DNA of 64,000 bases from Hymenobacter cellulosilyticus (GCF_022919215.1 NZ_CP095046.1:3462501-3526500), one strand, 5' to 3'. Counted from the first letter of the stretch, positions 53,747 through 63,406 are shown. The notes: a model not told the origin generated them from the sequence alone. Translations and numbers: made by a program.

Positions 53747-54415
53747 CTACTGTGGCGCTTGCCCGGCGCCCGGGCGGCTGCGGCGCAGCTGCCGCAGCAC
53801 CGGCCCAGCCAGCGGCGACTTCAGGGGCACCCGCAATCCAGTGCGGCGCAGGGTCCGCACGGTCCAGTCGTTGCAGGTGTGCAGGGCGTGGTAGCGGCCC
53901 TGGGCCCGGAAGAAAAAGTCGTGGGACGTATAGCCGGCCGCGTTGCGCAGCTGGGCCGCACCGGTGCTGTCGGGCGCGAAGGATTCTTGCAGCAGAGAAG
54001 CCAGACGCTGGTATTCGGCGGTTGAAATCTGCAGGGCTACCACGCGCTTGCCCGGCTGCGGGGCCTGGGGATAAAAGCCCACGTGCATAAGCGTGGGACC
54101 CGGGCCGGCGGCGCGCAGCACAGTACCCACGCCCGGCATACGCCCCCCGTAGGATTTGAGGTAAAACCGCTCACTGCCCCAGCCGAAAGCCGCGTACCGG
54201 TAGTGGGCAAATTGAGCCGTGAGCTGGGGCTGGCCTAGTTGCTGCAGCCAGTCGGTGCCGGTGCGGGGCTCACGCAGGGGCACCACAATGTCGGTGTGAA
54301 ACCCGTTGGACACCACGAATATCGGCACCCCGCCCGGGGTTTGCCGGAACTGACGGTTCAGGGGCAGGCGCGCGCCGGAGAAGAACAGCAGAAGAAAAGC
54401 CAGGGCCGGGTACAT
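53747..54415 (-). CDS. DUF2459 / TIGR02117 family protein
   Basis: 222 residues from MYPALAFLLLFFSGA (54415), a probable signal peptide or anchor. An in-frame ATG 38 codons earlier is less likely. The conserved family marks are VVSNGFHTDIVVPL, FGWGSERFYLKS and HTCNDWTVRTLRRTGL. The family is found across proteobacteria and Bacteroidota (sometimes near urease genes) without a known biochemical role; its His-Thr-Asp and Cys-Asn patterns suggest an envelope hydrolase or peptidase-like fold (inference). Confidence 0.85.
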   Translation of the reverse strand: MYPALAFLLLFFSGARLPLNRQFRQTPGGVPIFVVSNGFHTDIVVPLREPRTGTDWLQQLGQPQLTAQFAHYRYAAFGWGSERFYLKSYGGRMPGVGTVLRAAGPGPTLMHVGFYPQAPQPGKRVVALQISTAEYQRLASLLQESFAPDSTGAAQLRNAAGYTSHDFFFRAQGRYHALHTCNDWTVRTLRRTGLRVPLKSPLAGPVLRQLRRSRPGAGQAPQ

Positions 54416-54550
54416 GCGCCTCTCGTAACGTAGAAAGCTAGGCCGGGTAGAGCCCACTGAAAAAAGCTTAGCCCGGGAAAGGTGGGAAAAACTTCCGTAA
54501 TGGAGGCTCGTCTCAACTTCCCGGGCCAAGCCTTTCGGTGTACCGCTCTC

Positions 54551-55739
54551 TTATTTAACTGGCGCTGCAGCCTGCGTCTGCATCAGCTGGGTCAGCAGGC
54601 TGCGTAGGGCAGCGGGGCCGTCGGGGCCGTACAAAAAGCCGTGGCCGCCGGTGGGCCGGGAGAGGAAGTGCCACTGCCGGGCCTGAGCTTGCTGCTGCTC
54701 GTACACGGCGCGCACATCCTGGTAGGCAAATACGTCGTCGTCCTGGGCATTTAACGAGTACAGTGGGGCACCCCGGCGCAGCTGTTTAAAATTTAAGGGC
54801 CCCAGCGCACTAGTTGGCTGCGCCGAAAGGGCATAGAACCCCGCGAAGCCGGCCGGCGACTGGCAGGCGTACCAAAATGCCGCCGTGCCCCGTTCGACAT
54901 GCCGCCCAGGTATACCCGGCGGCTGTCAATATGGTAGCGCAGCTGCACCTGCTCCACCATGCGGCGTACATTGTCCAAGGCCGCCCGCTGCTCTAGCCAC
55001 CCAAACGACTGCCGGCCGAAGGGGTAGAGCACCAGGGCATTCTGCTCGGCTGCCGCGGCAAAAATCGGCTCCTGCGCCACCCCCGGGTCAGTGGTCCGAA
55101 ACTGCGGCGTGCCAGCAATGCCCCGTGCAAATACACGAGCAAGGCCGCCGGGCGGGTCAGGTTGTACGTTTTGGGTACGTATACTAAGTAGGGCACCCGC
55201 ACCGTGTCGACGGGGGCATAATACAAAGCAAAGCCGGGCTGGGCCACCGCAAAAGCACCCGGTTTGGTCGGCGCTGGCAGGGCTTGGCCCAGCGCAGCTT
55301 GTTGCCATTCGGCCGCGGCCCGTTGGGCTTCGGCTACCCGGCGGGCAGCAGTTTGGCGCATACTGACCAGAAAACGGTTCCAGTCCGCTGAGCTGTGCAG
55401 GCTGCTCAGGCTGGCGTCCTGCGCCATTTGGTCAATGTCGCGGGCGGTGATGGGCAGATTCGGCTGCCGACTCAGCTGCAGCAGCCACCGCAGGGCCTGG
55501 GCCTGCTGGCCGGGGCAATTAGCTGCCGCTCCGGCCCCGGCGTAGAGGTCGAAGGGCCCAACGCGGGAGCTGTCGGCAAATGCCTGGGTGAAAGCAGCAG
55601 TGGCCGCGCAGTAGTTTTTTTGGCCCAACTGGCGGGCGGCGCCTTCCAGAAGCTGGTTGTACGTCAGGCTCTGGGCCCGCACGAGGGAGCCGGTCAGCAG
55701 CAGGGCCAGGAGCAGAGTGGCGGGTAGCAGGCGGCTCAT
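54551..55739 (-). CDS. Secreted alpha/beta-hydrolase (frame broken twice)
   Basis: About 396 residues after adding one base in 55121-55124 and one in 54888-54891. Signal peptide MSRLLPATLLLALLLTGSLV, ending RAQ. Residues of about 25-160 are helical with TPR-like character (AARQLGQKNYCAATAAFTQA). The catalytic part shows PYLVYVPKTYNLTRPAALLV, the oxyanion YLHGG, the nucleophile elbow GGMSNGG (near residue 278), and a His in PTGGHGFLYG. It resembles the PHB-depolymerase/feruloyl-esterase type. Substrate unknown. The stop at 54551 follows from the repaired frame. Confidence 0.8.
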
Positions 55740-55767
55740 ACGCTGAAAAAAGCGGTGGGGTAAAGGA

Positions 55768-57251
55768 TTACAGAAGCTTTTTGAGCTGCTCGGCGGCGTT
55801 GCGGCTGCTGGGGTCCAGCTTAAGCGCCTGGCGGTAGTTTTTCACGGCCAGGGCTTTGTTGCCCATTTCCTGGTAGGTTTCGGCCAGGCTGTCGTAGGTG
55901 TTGGGGCTGGTTGGGTAGAGGCTCACGTTCAGCTTGAAGATTTCCAGGGCCTGGGCCGTCATCTGCTGGCGTAGCAGGGTGTAGCCCCAGGCGTTGACGT
56001 CGTCTTCGGGCAGCTGGTAGGCCGGGTTCTGCTTTTGCTGCTGCCGCACCAGGGCCAGCGCGTTTTCAAAGCCGCGTTTGCGCAGCTCGTTGTGTAGCGC
56101 CCGCAGCTGGGGCGGCAAGCCAAAGCCGGTAGCCAGTCGCATATCAGGCACGTAAAAGCTGGCTATTTCATCCACAAACCGGTCGGGGTTAGACCCAATC
56201 AGGTTGGTCAGCACCACCACGGCCAGGTCGTCTTCGGGGTAGACGAATACGGCCGAGCGGCCCCCGCCCACGGCCGCGGCGGCGCGGTGCTCGGGCCGGC
56301 CCACCGTGGGCCAGCCCGCGGCGTAGCCATTCAGCTGCCGGCTGAAGCCGCCGGTCTGGCCATTATTGAGCAGCACCGGCGTCCAGAGTTTAGCCAGGTT
56401 GTTGGCTTTCAAAAGCTTGCCTTGCTGCAAAGACATCACCCAGTGGGCCAGGTCGTCGGCCGTAGAGTTGAGGCCGGCGGCGGTGTAGAGGATAGGGGCA
56501 AATACCTCGAAGACGTTGCGCAGCTCCTTGCCCTGCGCAGTTCCCCATCCACGGCGTGCAGAAAGCTGTAGCCCCGTACCGCGTGGGGCGTTACGGTGTG
56601 GGCGTCGCCAAACTTGCTGTGCGGCATGCCCACGGCCCACAATTGTTTTTGCTCAATGAACTGGGCAAACGGCTGTCCGCTGAGCTGGTCGATCAGCTTG
56701 CCCAGGAGCAAATAGTTGGTTTGGTTGTAGCTGAACTTCTCCCCGGGCTTAAAATCCATGGGCTGGGTCTGCACCTTCGCCCAGGCGGCCTGCTGCTCGT
56801 TTTCACTTATCTGCTCGTCGTCGGGCATGATGTTGGGAATGCCCGAGCTGTGGGCCAGCAGCTGCCCGATGGTAACCGGTTGCCAGGCCGCCGGCAGCCC
56901 CTTTACATACTGTCCGATGGGGGCGGCCAGATCTAGCTTGCCAGCTTCCACGAGCTGCATCACGGCCACGCCGGTAAAGGCTTTGGTAATGGAGTTGATG
57001 GGGAAAACCGTCCGGCTCGTTACCGGCACCGAGTCCTGCACGTTGGCCAGCCCGTAGTTGGAGAGCTTCACGATTTTGCCGTGGTGAACAACGGCCAACT
57101 GCAGGCCCGGAATCCGCTGCTGCTGCATCCGGTTCTTTATCAGGGCGTCCACGCTGTCGGCCGCCGTGGCCGCCGGCGCTGCTTGGGCCCAGGCGCTGGT
57201 GGTAAGAGTCAGGGCCATGCCCAAGGCCGCCAGGTAGGTAGTGATTTTCAT
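55768..57251 (-). CDS. Beta-lactamase-family serine hydrolase with C-terminal TPR (frame broken once)
   Basis: About 494 residues after adding one base in 56543-56546. Signal peptide MKITTYLAALGMALTLTTSA, ending WAQA. The class C/DD-peptidase-like domain has the nucleophile SxxK in FPINSITKAFTG (near residue 85), SYNQTNY as the YxN motif (near 175), and PEHRAAAAVGGGRSAVFVYP as the third strand. The last 90 residues are a TPR-type tail (YPTSPNTYDSLAETYQEMGN, ALAVKNYRQALKLDPSSRNA). This arrangement is common in Bacteroidota esterases and peptidases, so it is not evidence of antibiotic resistance. It lies 28 bp upstream of the hydrolase gene in sequence order. Confidence 0.88.
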
Positions 57252-57418
57252 AAAAGAATAGTCGGTAACGGTGGAGGAGGTCAAAGAAAAGAAAGAAGAA
57301 AACAAGGAGAAAAATAGGTGAAAAAGGGCTGGAAAGCAGGGGCTTGCTCAGTGCCGAGCAGGACCAGCTTTCAGCCACGGTCCTTCCAAGCCAGGCTCAG
57401 AAGGACCGGGCACAAGGC

Positions 57419-59878
57419 TTAGCCGCCGAAGCCGCCACCGCCGCCCTGGGGCGCCGATTCAATCTTTTTCGGGGGCTTGTTGGAGCCGAAATACCAGCTG
57501 AAGCCCAGGTAGCCGACGCGCGTTTCGTACTTGTTGAGGTAAGTAGCGCGGTAGCCATTGTCGCCGAAGGCCTCGATGCGCTGGCGCTGGGTGTTCAGGA
57601 TGTCGCTAACCCGCAGCGTGAGGGCCGCCCGGTCGTTGAACAGCTTCTGGCGCAGGGCCACTTCCACGTTGCCCTGGGGCAGCAGGCGGCCCTGGGGCGT
57701 AATCACGGCGGCGCGGTAGGTGCCCGTTACCTGCACGTCGAGCTTGGGCAGGGGCGTAAAGCTGTTCATTAGGCGGGCCGTGCCGGTCAGGTTGCTGCGG
57801 CTGGCTTCGGTGTTGGCCAGGGCCGTTACCGTGTTGCGAAACAGCGAGCCGCTGGCCGTCAGGCGCCACCACTTGGCCAGGGGCTGGTTGAGGTTCATTT
57901 CCAGGCCGTAGCTGCGGGTCTGGCCGAAGTTGCGGTTTAGCTCGGCCGTTACCACGCCGGCGGCGCCGTTGAGCCGGGTTGCTTCCTCGTCCACCTGGCG
58001 AATGCGCTGAATGGCGTTGTTGGTCTGGCGGTAAAACACCGTGGTGCTCAGGCTGGCCCCACCCATCGACACCTGGTGGCCCAGCTCGAAGGCGTTGATG
58101 TACTCGGGCCGCAGGCTAGGGTCGCCGAGGCGGTAGCTGCGCTGGTCCTGGTAGAGCGGGAAAGCCAGCAGCTGCATAAAGTTGGGGCGGTTGAGGCGGC
58201 GGGCGTAGCTCACCTGCACGCGCTGGTCGCCGGGCAGGGTGCGCACCACCGTGGCCGAGGGAAACAGGTTCAGGTATTTCAGGTCGAAAGCGCCTTTACC
58301 ACCCCGCACGTTGCCCTGGGTGTGGGTGTACTCGGCCCGTACGCCGCCCTGGTAGCTCCATTTGCCGCGCTGCAGCTGGTAGGTAGCGTAGCCGGCCTGC
58401 AGGTATTCCTGGAAGGTGTAGGCCACCGAGCGGTTGTCGATGCGCGAGTAATTCCAGGGTTGGTCGGTGTTCTGCAGCAGGTAGTCGTAAGTGCCGTCGT
58501 TGGTCTGCCACTGGCCCTTGAGGCCCAGGTCTACGCGGCTGGTCGAGTCGAGCGGGTGGGTGTAGTCTACTTGCCCGTACACGGCCTGCAGGCGCACGCC
58601 CAGATCCTGCTTCCACTCGGGCTCGGGCACCGAGTTGCTGGTTAGTTGCTGACCTACTACCACGTCGGCCCACAGGTTGGTGTAGCCCAGATTGGCGTTC
58701 AGCTCCCGGCCTTTGTGCTGGGCCCAGGTGCGGCGGTAGTCCGACGACATATCCAGGGTTTTCACGTCTTCCACTACGCGCTGGCTGTTATCCTGGGCCA
58801 CGCCGTTCAGCAGCGCTGACTGCCGGCCCGTATTCAGGCCTTTGTTGATCTGGGGCTCGGCTGTGAAAGTCAGGCTTTGCTCAGGGCTGATGGTGTAGTC
58901 CAGGCCCAGGCGGCCGGTGTGGGAGCTGCCGTGGCGCTGGCCCCGGCCTTCCTGGTGCAGCAGAATCGTCTGGTTGTCGAGTACCACGGTCTGGTCCACG
59001 TCGTTTTGCTGGCGGTACCGGTCGTCGCGGGCGTTGTAGCTGCCAAACATGTTCACTTTGCCCCGGCGGCGGTTCAGGCTCAACGAGGTGTTGTACTTAT
59101 CGGCCGTGCCCAGGGTAGCCATGGCCTGCCCGTTCCAGCCGTCTTTGCGCTGCTTTTTCAGGATGATATTGATAACCCCACCCGAGCCGGCCGCGTCGTA
59201 GCGGGCCGAGGGGTTGGTTACCACTTCCACCTTCTCAATGGCGCTGGCCGGAATCTGCTCCAAGCGGGTGCCGGTGCCCCCGTTGGCTGCTCCGCTGGGC
59301 TTGCCGTCGATAAGCACCGTAATGTTGCTGCTGCCACGCATGCTCACCGTCCCGCTCTGGTCAACCGACACCGAGGGCACATTTTGCAGCACGTTGACGG
59401 CCGTGCCGCCCACGCTGCTCAAATCCTTCTCCACGTTAATTACCTTTTTGTCCAGGTTGTCGACCACGGCGGCCCGTTCGCCCTGCACCGTCACGCCCGC
59501 CAGTTGGGTGGTAGTGCTTAACAGCTTCAAGGGGCCCAGCTGCACTTTAGGGGCGTCGGTCGTCAGGGTCACGGCCTTACGCAGCGGCTTGTAGCCCAGC
59601 ACGGTAGCCCGTACCAGGTACTGGCCCAGGCCCACTTTTTCCAGGCTGAAGGCGCCATTTTCGCCGGTTTGACTGCCGCTAACGAAGGTAGAATCCTGGG
59701 CCCGCAGCAGTACTACTGAGGCAAAGGCCAGGGGCTGACCGTTGCTGTTGTCGAGCAGGGTGCCGGCCACCGAGCCAGGGGCAGTACCGGTATTTTGGGC
59801 CCGCAAACCCAGCGGCAGGAGCGTAACAAGCAACCCCAGGCACCGCAGCGCCCGGCTAAAAGCAGAGGAGAAGTTCAT
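57419..59878 (-). CDS. TonB-dependent outer membrane beta-barrel receptor
   Basis: 819 residues in one unbroken frame. The start MNFSSAFSRALRCLGLL (59878) gives a signal peptide ending LRAQN. A carboxypeptidase-like regulatory domain follows (GSVAGTLLDNSNGQPLAFAS, GAFSLEKVGLGQYLVRATVL). The plug shows VINVEKDLSSVGGTAVNVLQ, VSMRGSSNITVLIDGKPSG and IEKVEVVTNPSARYDAAGSG. The barrel (RVDLGLKGQWQTNDGTYDYL and later VRTLPGDQRVQVSYARRLNR) matches the OMP_b-brl_3 type. It ends in a Gly-rich tail, GGGGGFGG. It probably imports or senses a ligand that cannot be deduced. A palindromic operator lies 275 bp upstream. Confidence 0.9.
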   Translation of the reverse strand: MNFSSAFSRALRCLGLLVTLLPLGLRAQNTGTAPGSVAGTLLDNSNGQPLAFASVVLLRAQDSTFVSGSQTGENGAFSLEKVGLGQYLVRATVLGYKPLRKAVTLTTDAPKVQLGPLKLLSTTTQLAGVTVQGERAAVVDNLDKKVINVEKDLSSVGGTAVNVLQNVPSVSVDQSGTVSMRGSSNITVLIDGKPSGAANGGTGTRLEQIPASAIEKVEVVTNPSARYDAAGSGGVINIILKKQRKDGWNGQAMATLGTADKYNTSLSLNRRRGKVNMFGSYNARDDRYRQQNDVDQTVVLDNQTILLHQEGRGQRHGSSHTGRLGLDYTISPEQSLTFTAEPQINKGLNTGRQSALLNGVAQDNSQRVVEDVKTLDMSSDYRRTWAQHKGRELNANLGYTNLWADVVVGQQLTSNSVPEPEWKQDLGVRLQAVYGQVDYTHPLDSTSRVDLGLKGQWQTNDGTYDYLLQNTDQPWNYSRIDNRSVAYTFQEYLQAGYATYQLQRGKWSYQGGVRAEYTHTQGNVRGGKGAFDLKYLNLFPSATVVRTLPGDQRVQVSYARRLNRPNFMQLLAFPLYQDQRSYRLGDPSLRPEYINAFELGHQVSMGGASLSTTVFYRQTNNAIQRIRQVDEEATRLNGAAGVVTAELNRNFGQTRSYGLEMNLNQPLAKWWRLTASGSLFRNTVTALANTEASRSNLTGTARLMNSFTPLPKLDVQVTGTYRAAVITPQGRLLPQGNVEVALRQKLFNDRAALTLRVSDILNTQRQRIEAFGDNGYRATYLNKYETRVGYLGFSWYFGSNKPPKKIESAPQGGGGGFGG

Positions 59879-60152
59879 GACAAGAAGAAGTGTGAGTGAA
59901 AAATCCGGGCAAGGCGAAGCCAATCCAGGCGGCCGCGGTTCCGCTGGGCTTCCCTGGCGCAGGGAGGTATTGAAGGCTAAAGAATCCTTTCGAAAGCCGG
60001 CGATTTCCTGCTTCTTCCACGAGCGGCGCTACAGAAGCGGGCCACGAGGAAGGTGCTGCAAAGCGCTGGAAAGGCGGCGGGGCTGGGGCTGCCCCAACTG
60101 GGCAGGCCGAGGGAAAGGGGAGAAGCGAATTACTGATACAAATATAGTAGAA

Positions 60153-60174
60153 GGTACTATGTAACGCAAGGTAC
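60153..60174. promoter_or_regulatory. Operator-like imperfect palindrome, copy 1
   Basis: GGTACTATGT-AAC-GCAAGGTAC; with its neighbours, AGAAGGTAC (60149-60157) and GTACCTTCT (60171-60179) are perfect 9-bp arms. A close copy lies at 61557. The layout TACxxTGx-N3-xCAxxGTA resembles PadR-family operators as I recall them for this phylum. Confidence 0.5.
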
Positions 60175-60188
60175 CTTCTCAAAAAAAT

Positions 60189-60233
60189 AATTGTTTTACG
60201 ATATTGGTTTGACTAACCGATTGTAAAACAATT
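60189..60233. promoter_or_regulatory. 45-bp inverted repeat with 11-bp arms
   Basis: The arms AATTGTTTTAC (60189-60199) and GTAAAACAATT (60223-60233) are perfect. An inner pair, TTGGTT/AACC, adds a second level. It is AT-rich, lies beside the previous site, and sits between the receptor and the next gene. It is likely a regulator-binding site or a transcript hairpin. Confidence 0.5.
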
Positions 60234-60369
60234 AAGTAGGAGACGCCGCACACAGCGGCGGAAGGTGAAAAAGCCGCCAGGCTAGCTGGCGATGCCCCGC
60301 CGGCCGCGGAGCTGTGGGGAACAAGCCCGCGGCCGGTCAATAAGAGGAGGCGAAAAGTCAGGATTTAAG

Positions 60370-60747
60370 CTAGCGGGCCGCGTAAATCTGCTGGGCGCGG
60401 CGATTCAAGCCTAGCCCGTTGGATATCACGGACGTATTATGGGTGCGCTGCACCTGAACCAGGGCATTGCTCAGCTTACGGGCCGTGCGCCGGCAGGCGG
60501 TGGTGCCTTTACTAGGGTCCAGACACAGCTCGTCTAAGCGTTCCTCGTAGATTTTCTCGTGACTGACCGTGTAAAAGCGCACGATGCTGTAATTGCGGTG
60601 GGCTGCATCGGTTTCGATGGTCCAGTAGCCCATGCCGGGCTGCTTGGCATCTTCCGTGTAGAGAGTAGATTGGGCAGTGGCAGCCGAAACAGACAAACCA
60701 AATACAACGGCCAGCATGCTCAGACGGGAAATCAGGGAAGTTTTCAT
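60370..60747 (-). CDS. Small secreted protein of unknown function
   Basis: 125 residues. Signal peptide MKTSLISRLSMLAVVFGLSV, ending ATAQ. The mature part (about 100 residues) has two cysteines (ELCLDPSKGTTACRR) that could form one disulfide, and WTIETDAAHRNYSIVRFYTV as a beta-rich segment. I do not recognise the family; proteins of this size with a YSIVRFYTxxHxxIYEE pattern do occur in Hymenobacter-like genomes (from memory). It lies 155 bp downstream of the start of the carboxypeptidase-like gene, same strand. Confidence 0.7.
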   Translation of the reverse strand: MKTSLISRLSMLAVVFGLSVSAATAQSTLYTEDAKQPGMGYWTIETDAAHRNYSIVRFYTVSHEKIYEERLDELCLDPSKGTTACRRTARKLSNALVQVQRTHNTSVISNGLGLNRRAQQIYAAR

Positions 60748-60901
60748 AGCTCAGGAAGGTGATGTTGGAAAGTGAAGGGCAGCCGCACCCGCGACCAACC
60801 AAAAAGGCAAGCGTACTACTGAAATAGAAACCAGGGAAACAGCAAGCTACCAGGTACTTATCGTTGATCAACAACGGGGTAACTTCGCCAACCAGAGATG
60901 G

Positions 60902-61300
60902 TTACTTCCGGGCCACCGATAAGGCCAGAACCTGGGAGTTCATCGGCTGCAGGCTCAGGGTACCCAGGGCTACGTGGGCTTGCTTAGGGCTGAAGGTCAC
61001 CTTGGGCTGCTGAATTTGATACCCCAGCACCGTCGTGTGCAGGGTATAGCTGCCGAAGGGCACGTTAGCCAGGCGGAAAGTGCCGTCGGCGCGGGTTTGG
61101 GCGCTGCAGGTCAGCTGCTTACCCCCGCTTACCAGGACTACATTGGTACCCGGAATGGGTTCGTGGGTGTCGGCATCCCGCAGTACGCCGGTCAGGGTGC
61201 CGGACTGTGCAGTGGGAGTGGATGAGCCCTGCACGCCGGAAATCAGCAGGGCAACGAACATAAACACGGCGAGGGCACGGAAAGCAAAGGAGGTTTTCAT
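60902..61300 (-). CDS. Secreted carboxypeptidase-regulatory-like domain protein
   Basis: 132 residues from MKTSFAFRALAVF (61300). A signal peptide ends near GVQGSS. The rest is one beta-sandwich of the carboxypeptidase-regulatory or CarboxypepD_reg type (GTLTGVLRDADTHEPIPGTN, TRADGTFRLANVPFGSYTLH). Such domains are usually the N-terminus of TonB receptors, but here the protein stops after one domain (SVARK). It is a stand-alone version and might associate with the receptor at 57419, whose own first domain is of the same type. A copy of the operator-like palindrome lies about 257 bp upstream. Confidence 0.8.
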   Translation of the reverse strand: MKTSFAFRALAVFMFVALLISGVQGSSTPTAQSGTLTGVLRDADTHEPIPGTNVVLVSGGKQLTCSAQTRADGTFRLANVPFGSYTLHTTVLGYQIQQPKVTFSPKQAHVALGTLSLQPMNSQVLALSVARK

Positions 61301-61556
61301 AGCTAAGGCAGAAAGACAAGGGTGAAGACAAAGGCCAGCCAATGCGCGTCCAAACAGCCGCGGTTCTGTTCCGGACGAGTAGCCGGTGCAACGCAAAAAG
61401 CAGGGAGTTCAAGCCCGGACAGTGGCTGCTAATGCAACCTGCTGAGGGTCAGGGCCCCGACAAGGCAGGGCAATTCTGGTGGCGGTAGGTCCGGAAGCGG
61501 CTTTCAGGCCGTTTCCCCGCTAGGCAGAGTGGAAGAACATGACAAAGGTAACATAT

Positions 61557-61578
61557 GGTACTATGTGATGCAAGGTAG
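61557..61578. promoter_or_regulatory. Operator-like imperfect palindrome, copy 2
   Basis: GGTACTATGT-GAT-GCAAGGTAG, differing from the copy at 60153 at three positions. It lies 257 bp upstream of the carboxypeptidase-like gene, almost the same distance as copy 1 from the receptor gene. Confidence 0.5.
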
Positions 61579-61794
61579 TTTTAAAATTTATTTTCATTTG
61601 CTTGAAAATCCTTGCACTTAGAGGGGAAAAGTCACGACAAATTGGAGTTTGAAGGACGGCTCATGCACTATTGCCTGCATCACGGTAATAAGATGGCGAC
61701 CAAGCGCAAAGGGCTGCCTAAGGCCGGAACTTTTTTTATATTCACGCTTCTGAATAGTGATTAACAGATTGAATATCTCGTATTTAGAATAAAT

Positions 61795-61835
61795 AAAAAA
61801 TCCTCGCCGCTTCTCAAAAAGAGAAAGGACGAGGA
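61795..61835 (-). terminator. Rho-independent terminator of the YwqK-like gene
   Basis: TCCTCG (61801-61806) pairs with CGAGGA (61830-61835), with an inner TTCTC/GAGAA pair. On the minus strand it is followed by six T residues. It lies 44 bp after the stop. Confidence 0.8.
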
Positions 61836-61878
61836 AGAAATAGGAGGCCGGCGCTGATAAGCCAGCCCAAGTCAAGGA

Positions 61879-63306
61879 CTATTTAGCCGGCTTTACTTCC
61901 TGACCATTCCGGAAAGTGACTTTTTTGCTCACGGCTTTGCCATCGGGGCCGTAGTAGGTCCAGAGGCCGGTTTCCTTGTTGTTGCGAAAAGCACCGGTTA
62001 TTTCCGGAGTGCCGTCTTCCCGCACCTGCCGGAAGGCGCCCGCCTTAAGCCCCTTGACGTAGGTCGTTTCGGACTTAAGCTTGCCCGAGCTGTAAAATTC
62101 GCGGCCTATGCCAGCGGGACGGCCGTTTTCGTACGTCAGCTTGCTTTGCACCGCGCCGTTGTCGTAATAGGTCAGCTTTTCGCCGCTGAGCTTGCCATTG
62201 ACGTAGATTTCCTGGGTTTGCACCTGCTTGCCACCGGGGTAGAAGCTGCGCCAGGTGCCGTTGGGCTGCCCGTTCTTGTACTGCTGCTCCCCCTTGGCCA
62301 TGCCGTCCTCGTAGTAGAGCGTGATTTTTCGGTCCCGACCCTGGTTGGCGTACTCAATGGTTTGCTCCGGCTTTCCCGACTCATAGAAGTCCTGCTGGGT
62401 GCCGGCCAGCACCCCGTTGCGGTAGGTCATCTTGCTTTTTACGGCCCCGCTTTCGTAGTAGGCCTTGGCCGGACCTTCCAGGTTGGCGGTGCCGCCCGTG
62501 AGCTGATGAGCTTGCTTGGTCAAATCATCCCCGAGCGGGTTTTTCACGGCCCGCCCCGTTAGGGCCGACGCCACGTAGGTGCCCTCGGTGCGCAGCTTGC
62601 CCGAGCGGTAGTAGCTGCGGTAGCTGCCCCGGCCGGTGCGGTCGGCCAGTACTTCGGTTTCCACCTGCCCGTTGTCGTAGTAGGTTTTGTACGGACCCGC
62701 CAGCAGCCCGCGGCTGAAGGTGGCTTCGCTTTGCAGCTGCCCGTTGGGGAAATAGGTTTTCACCGGTCCGTTGGCTTGCCCGTTCTGGTAGCTGATTTCG
62801 GCCTTGGGCTTGCCCGTCGGGTACAGCTCGCGCACCACCCCGGCCGGCTGCCCGTTGCTGAGCGTGGTTTCGAGCTTGATTTCCCCGCTCGGGTGGTAAT
62901 AGCGCAGCGTACCGGTGGGCTGGTCATTGTCGTAGGTGCCTTCCTGGGCCACCTTGCCCGACTCGTAATACGTCTTGAACGGGCCCTGGCGGGTGCCCTG
63001 GCTGTAGGTTACTTCCAGGCGCCGCTGTCCGCTGGGATGAAACTCGACGTAGGCTGAGTCGCGCTTGCCGCCGGCGTACCGGGTTTGGGCTTCGAGCTTA
63101 CCGGAGCGGTAAAAACGCTTGTAAGGACCTTCCAGCACGGTATCACCTGCTACCAGGGCCGAGTACACTTCCCGCTTCTGGGTATTGGTCGAGTCGAAAT
63201 AGGAAACCAGACGGCGCAGCTTCTGGGCCTGGGCAGCGTGGCCGGAAAGCAAAAGGGTGGTGGCCAGCAGCCCCAATCGAGAGAAAAACAACTTGTTCAC
63301 TATCAT
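61879..63306 (-). CDS. Secreted YwqK / MORN-variant repeat protein
   Basis: 475 residues. The start MIVNKLFFSRLGLL (63306) gives a signal peptide ending AAQAQ; the frame stays open further upstream but without a signal. After residue 50 the protein is a chain of about 16 repeats of roughly 23 residues with the form YYxSGKxxxxxxYxNGxxxG, for example GPYKRFYRSGKLEAQTRYAG and GPVKTYFPNGQLQSEATFSR. This is the YwqK-family (MORN variant) pattern. Database labels call such proteins antitoxins, but no toxin lies beside it and the protein is exported. Likely a surface or periplasmic scaffold; function unknown. Confidence 0.85.
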   Translation of the reverse strand: MIVNKLFFSRLGLLATTLLLSGHAAQAQKLRRLVSYFDSTNTQKREVYSALVAGDTVLEGPYKRFYRSGKLEAQTRYAGGKRDSAYVEFHPSGQRRLEVTYSQGTRQGPFKTYYESGKVAQEGTYDNDQPTGTLRYYHPSGEIKLETTLSNGQPAGVVRELYPTGKPKAEISYQNGQANGPVKTYFPNGQLQSEATFSRGLLAGPYKTYYDNGQVETEVLADRTGRGSYRSYYRSGKLRTEGTYVASALTGRAVKNPLGDDLTKQAHQLTGGTANLEGPAKAYYESGAVKSKMTYRNGVLAGTQQDFYESGKPEQTIEYANQGRDRKITLYYEDGMAKGEQQYKNGQPNGTWRSFYPGGKQVQTQEIYVNGKLSGEKLTYYDNGAVQSKLTYENGRPAGIGREFYSSGKLKSETTYVKGLKAGAFRQVREDGTPEITGAFRNNKETGLWTYYGPDGKAVSKKVTFRNGQEVKPAK

Positions 63307-63406
63307 CAGTAAGGAGAAAAAAGCGGCCTGACCAACTCCGTCAGCGCCGCCCAACCAGCAAACGCCAGGCCAGGGGACTTTAGTTTGCCAAACCGAAATA
63401 GCAAAT

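Larger units (their letters stand above)
59879..60369. other. Upstream region of the beta-barrel receptor
   Basis: About 490 bp without a supportable gene. It holds the operator-like sites at 60153-60174 and 60189-60233, and AT-rich sequence between 60125 and 60240, which is where I would place the receptor promoter. Confidence 0.6.
61301..61878. other. 578-bp non-coding region
   Basis: I see no gene. It holds the operator-like site at 61557-61578 and the terminator of the next minus-strand gene (61795-61835), with AT-rich sequence between them. Confidence 0.6.

Noticed and set aside
55768..57251. An antibiotic-resistance beta-lactamase
   Set aside because: The SxxK/YxN fold is shared by many esterases and peptidases, and the TPR tail matches those Bacteroidota proteins.
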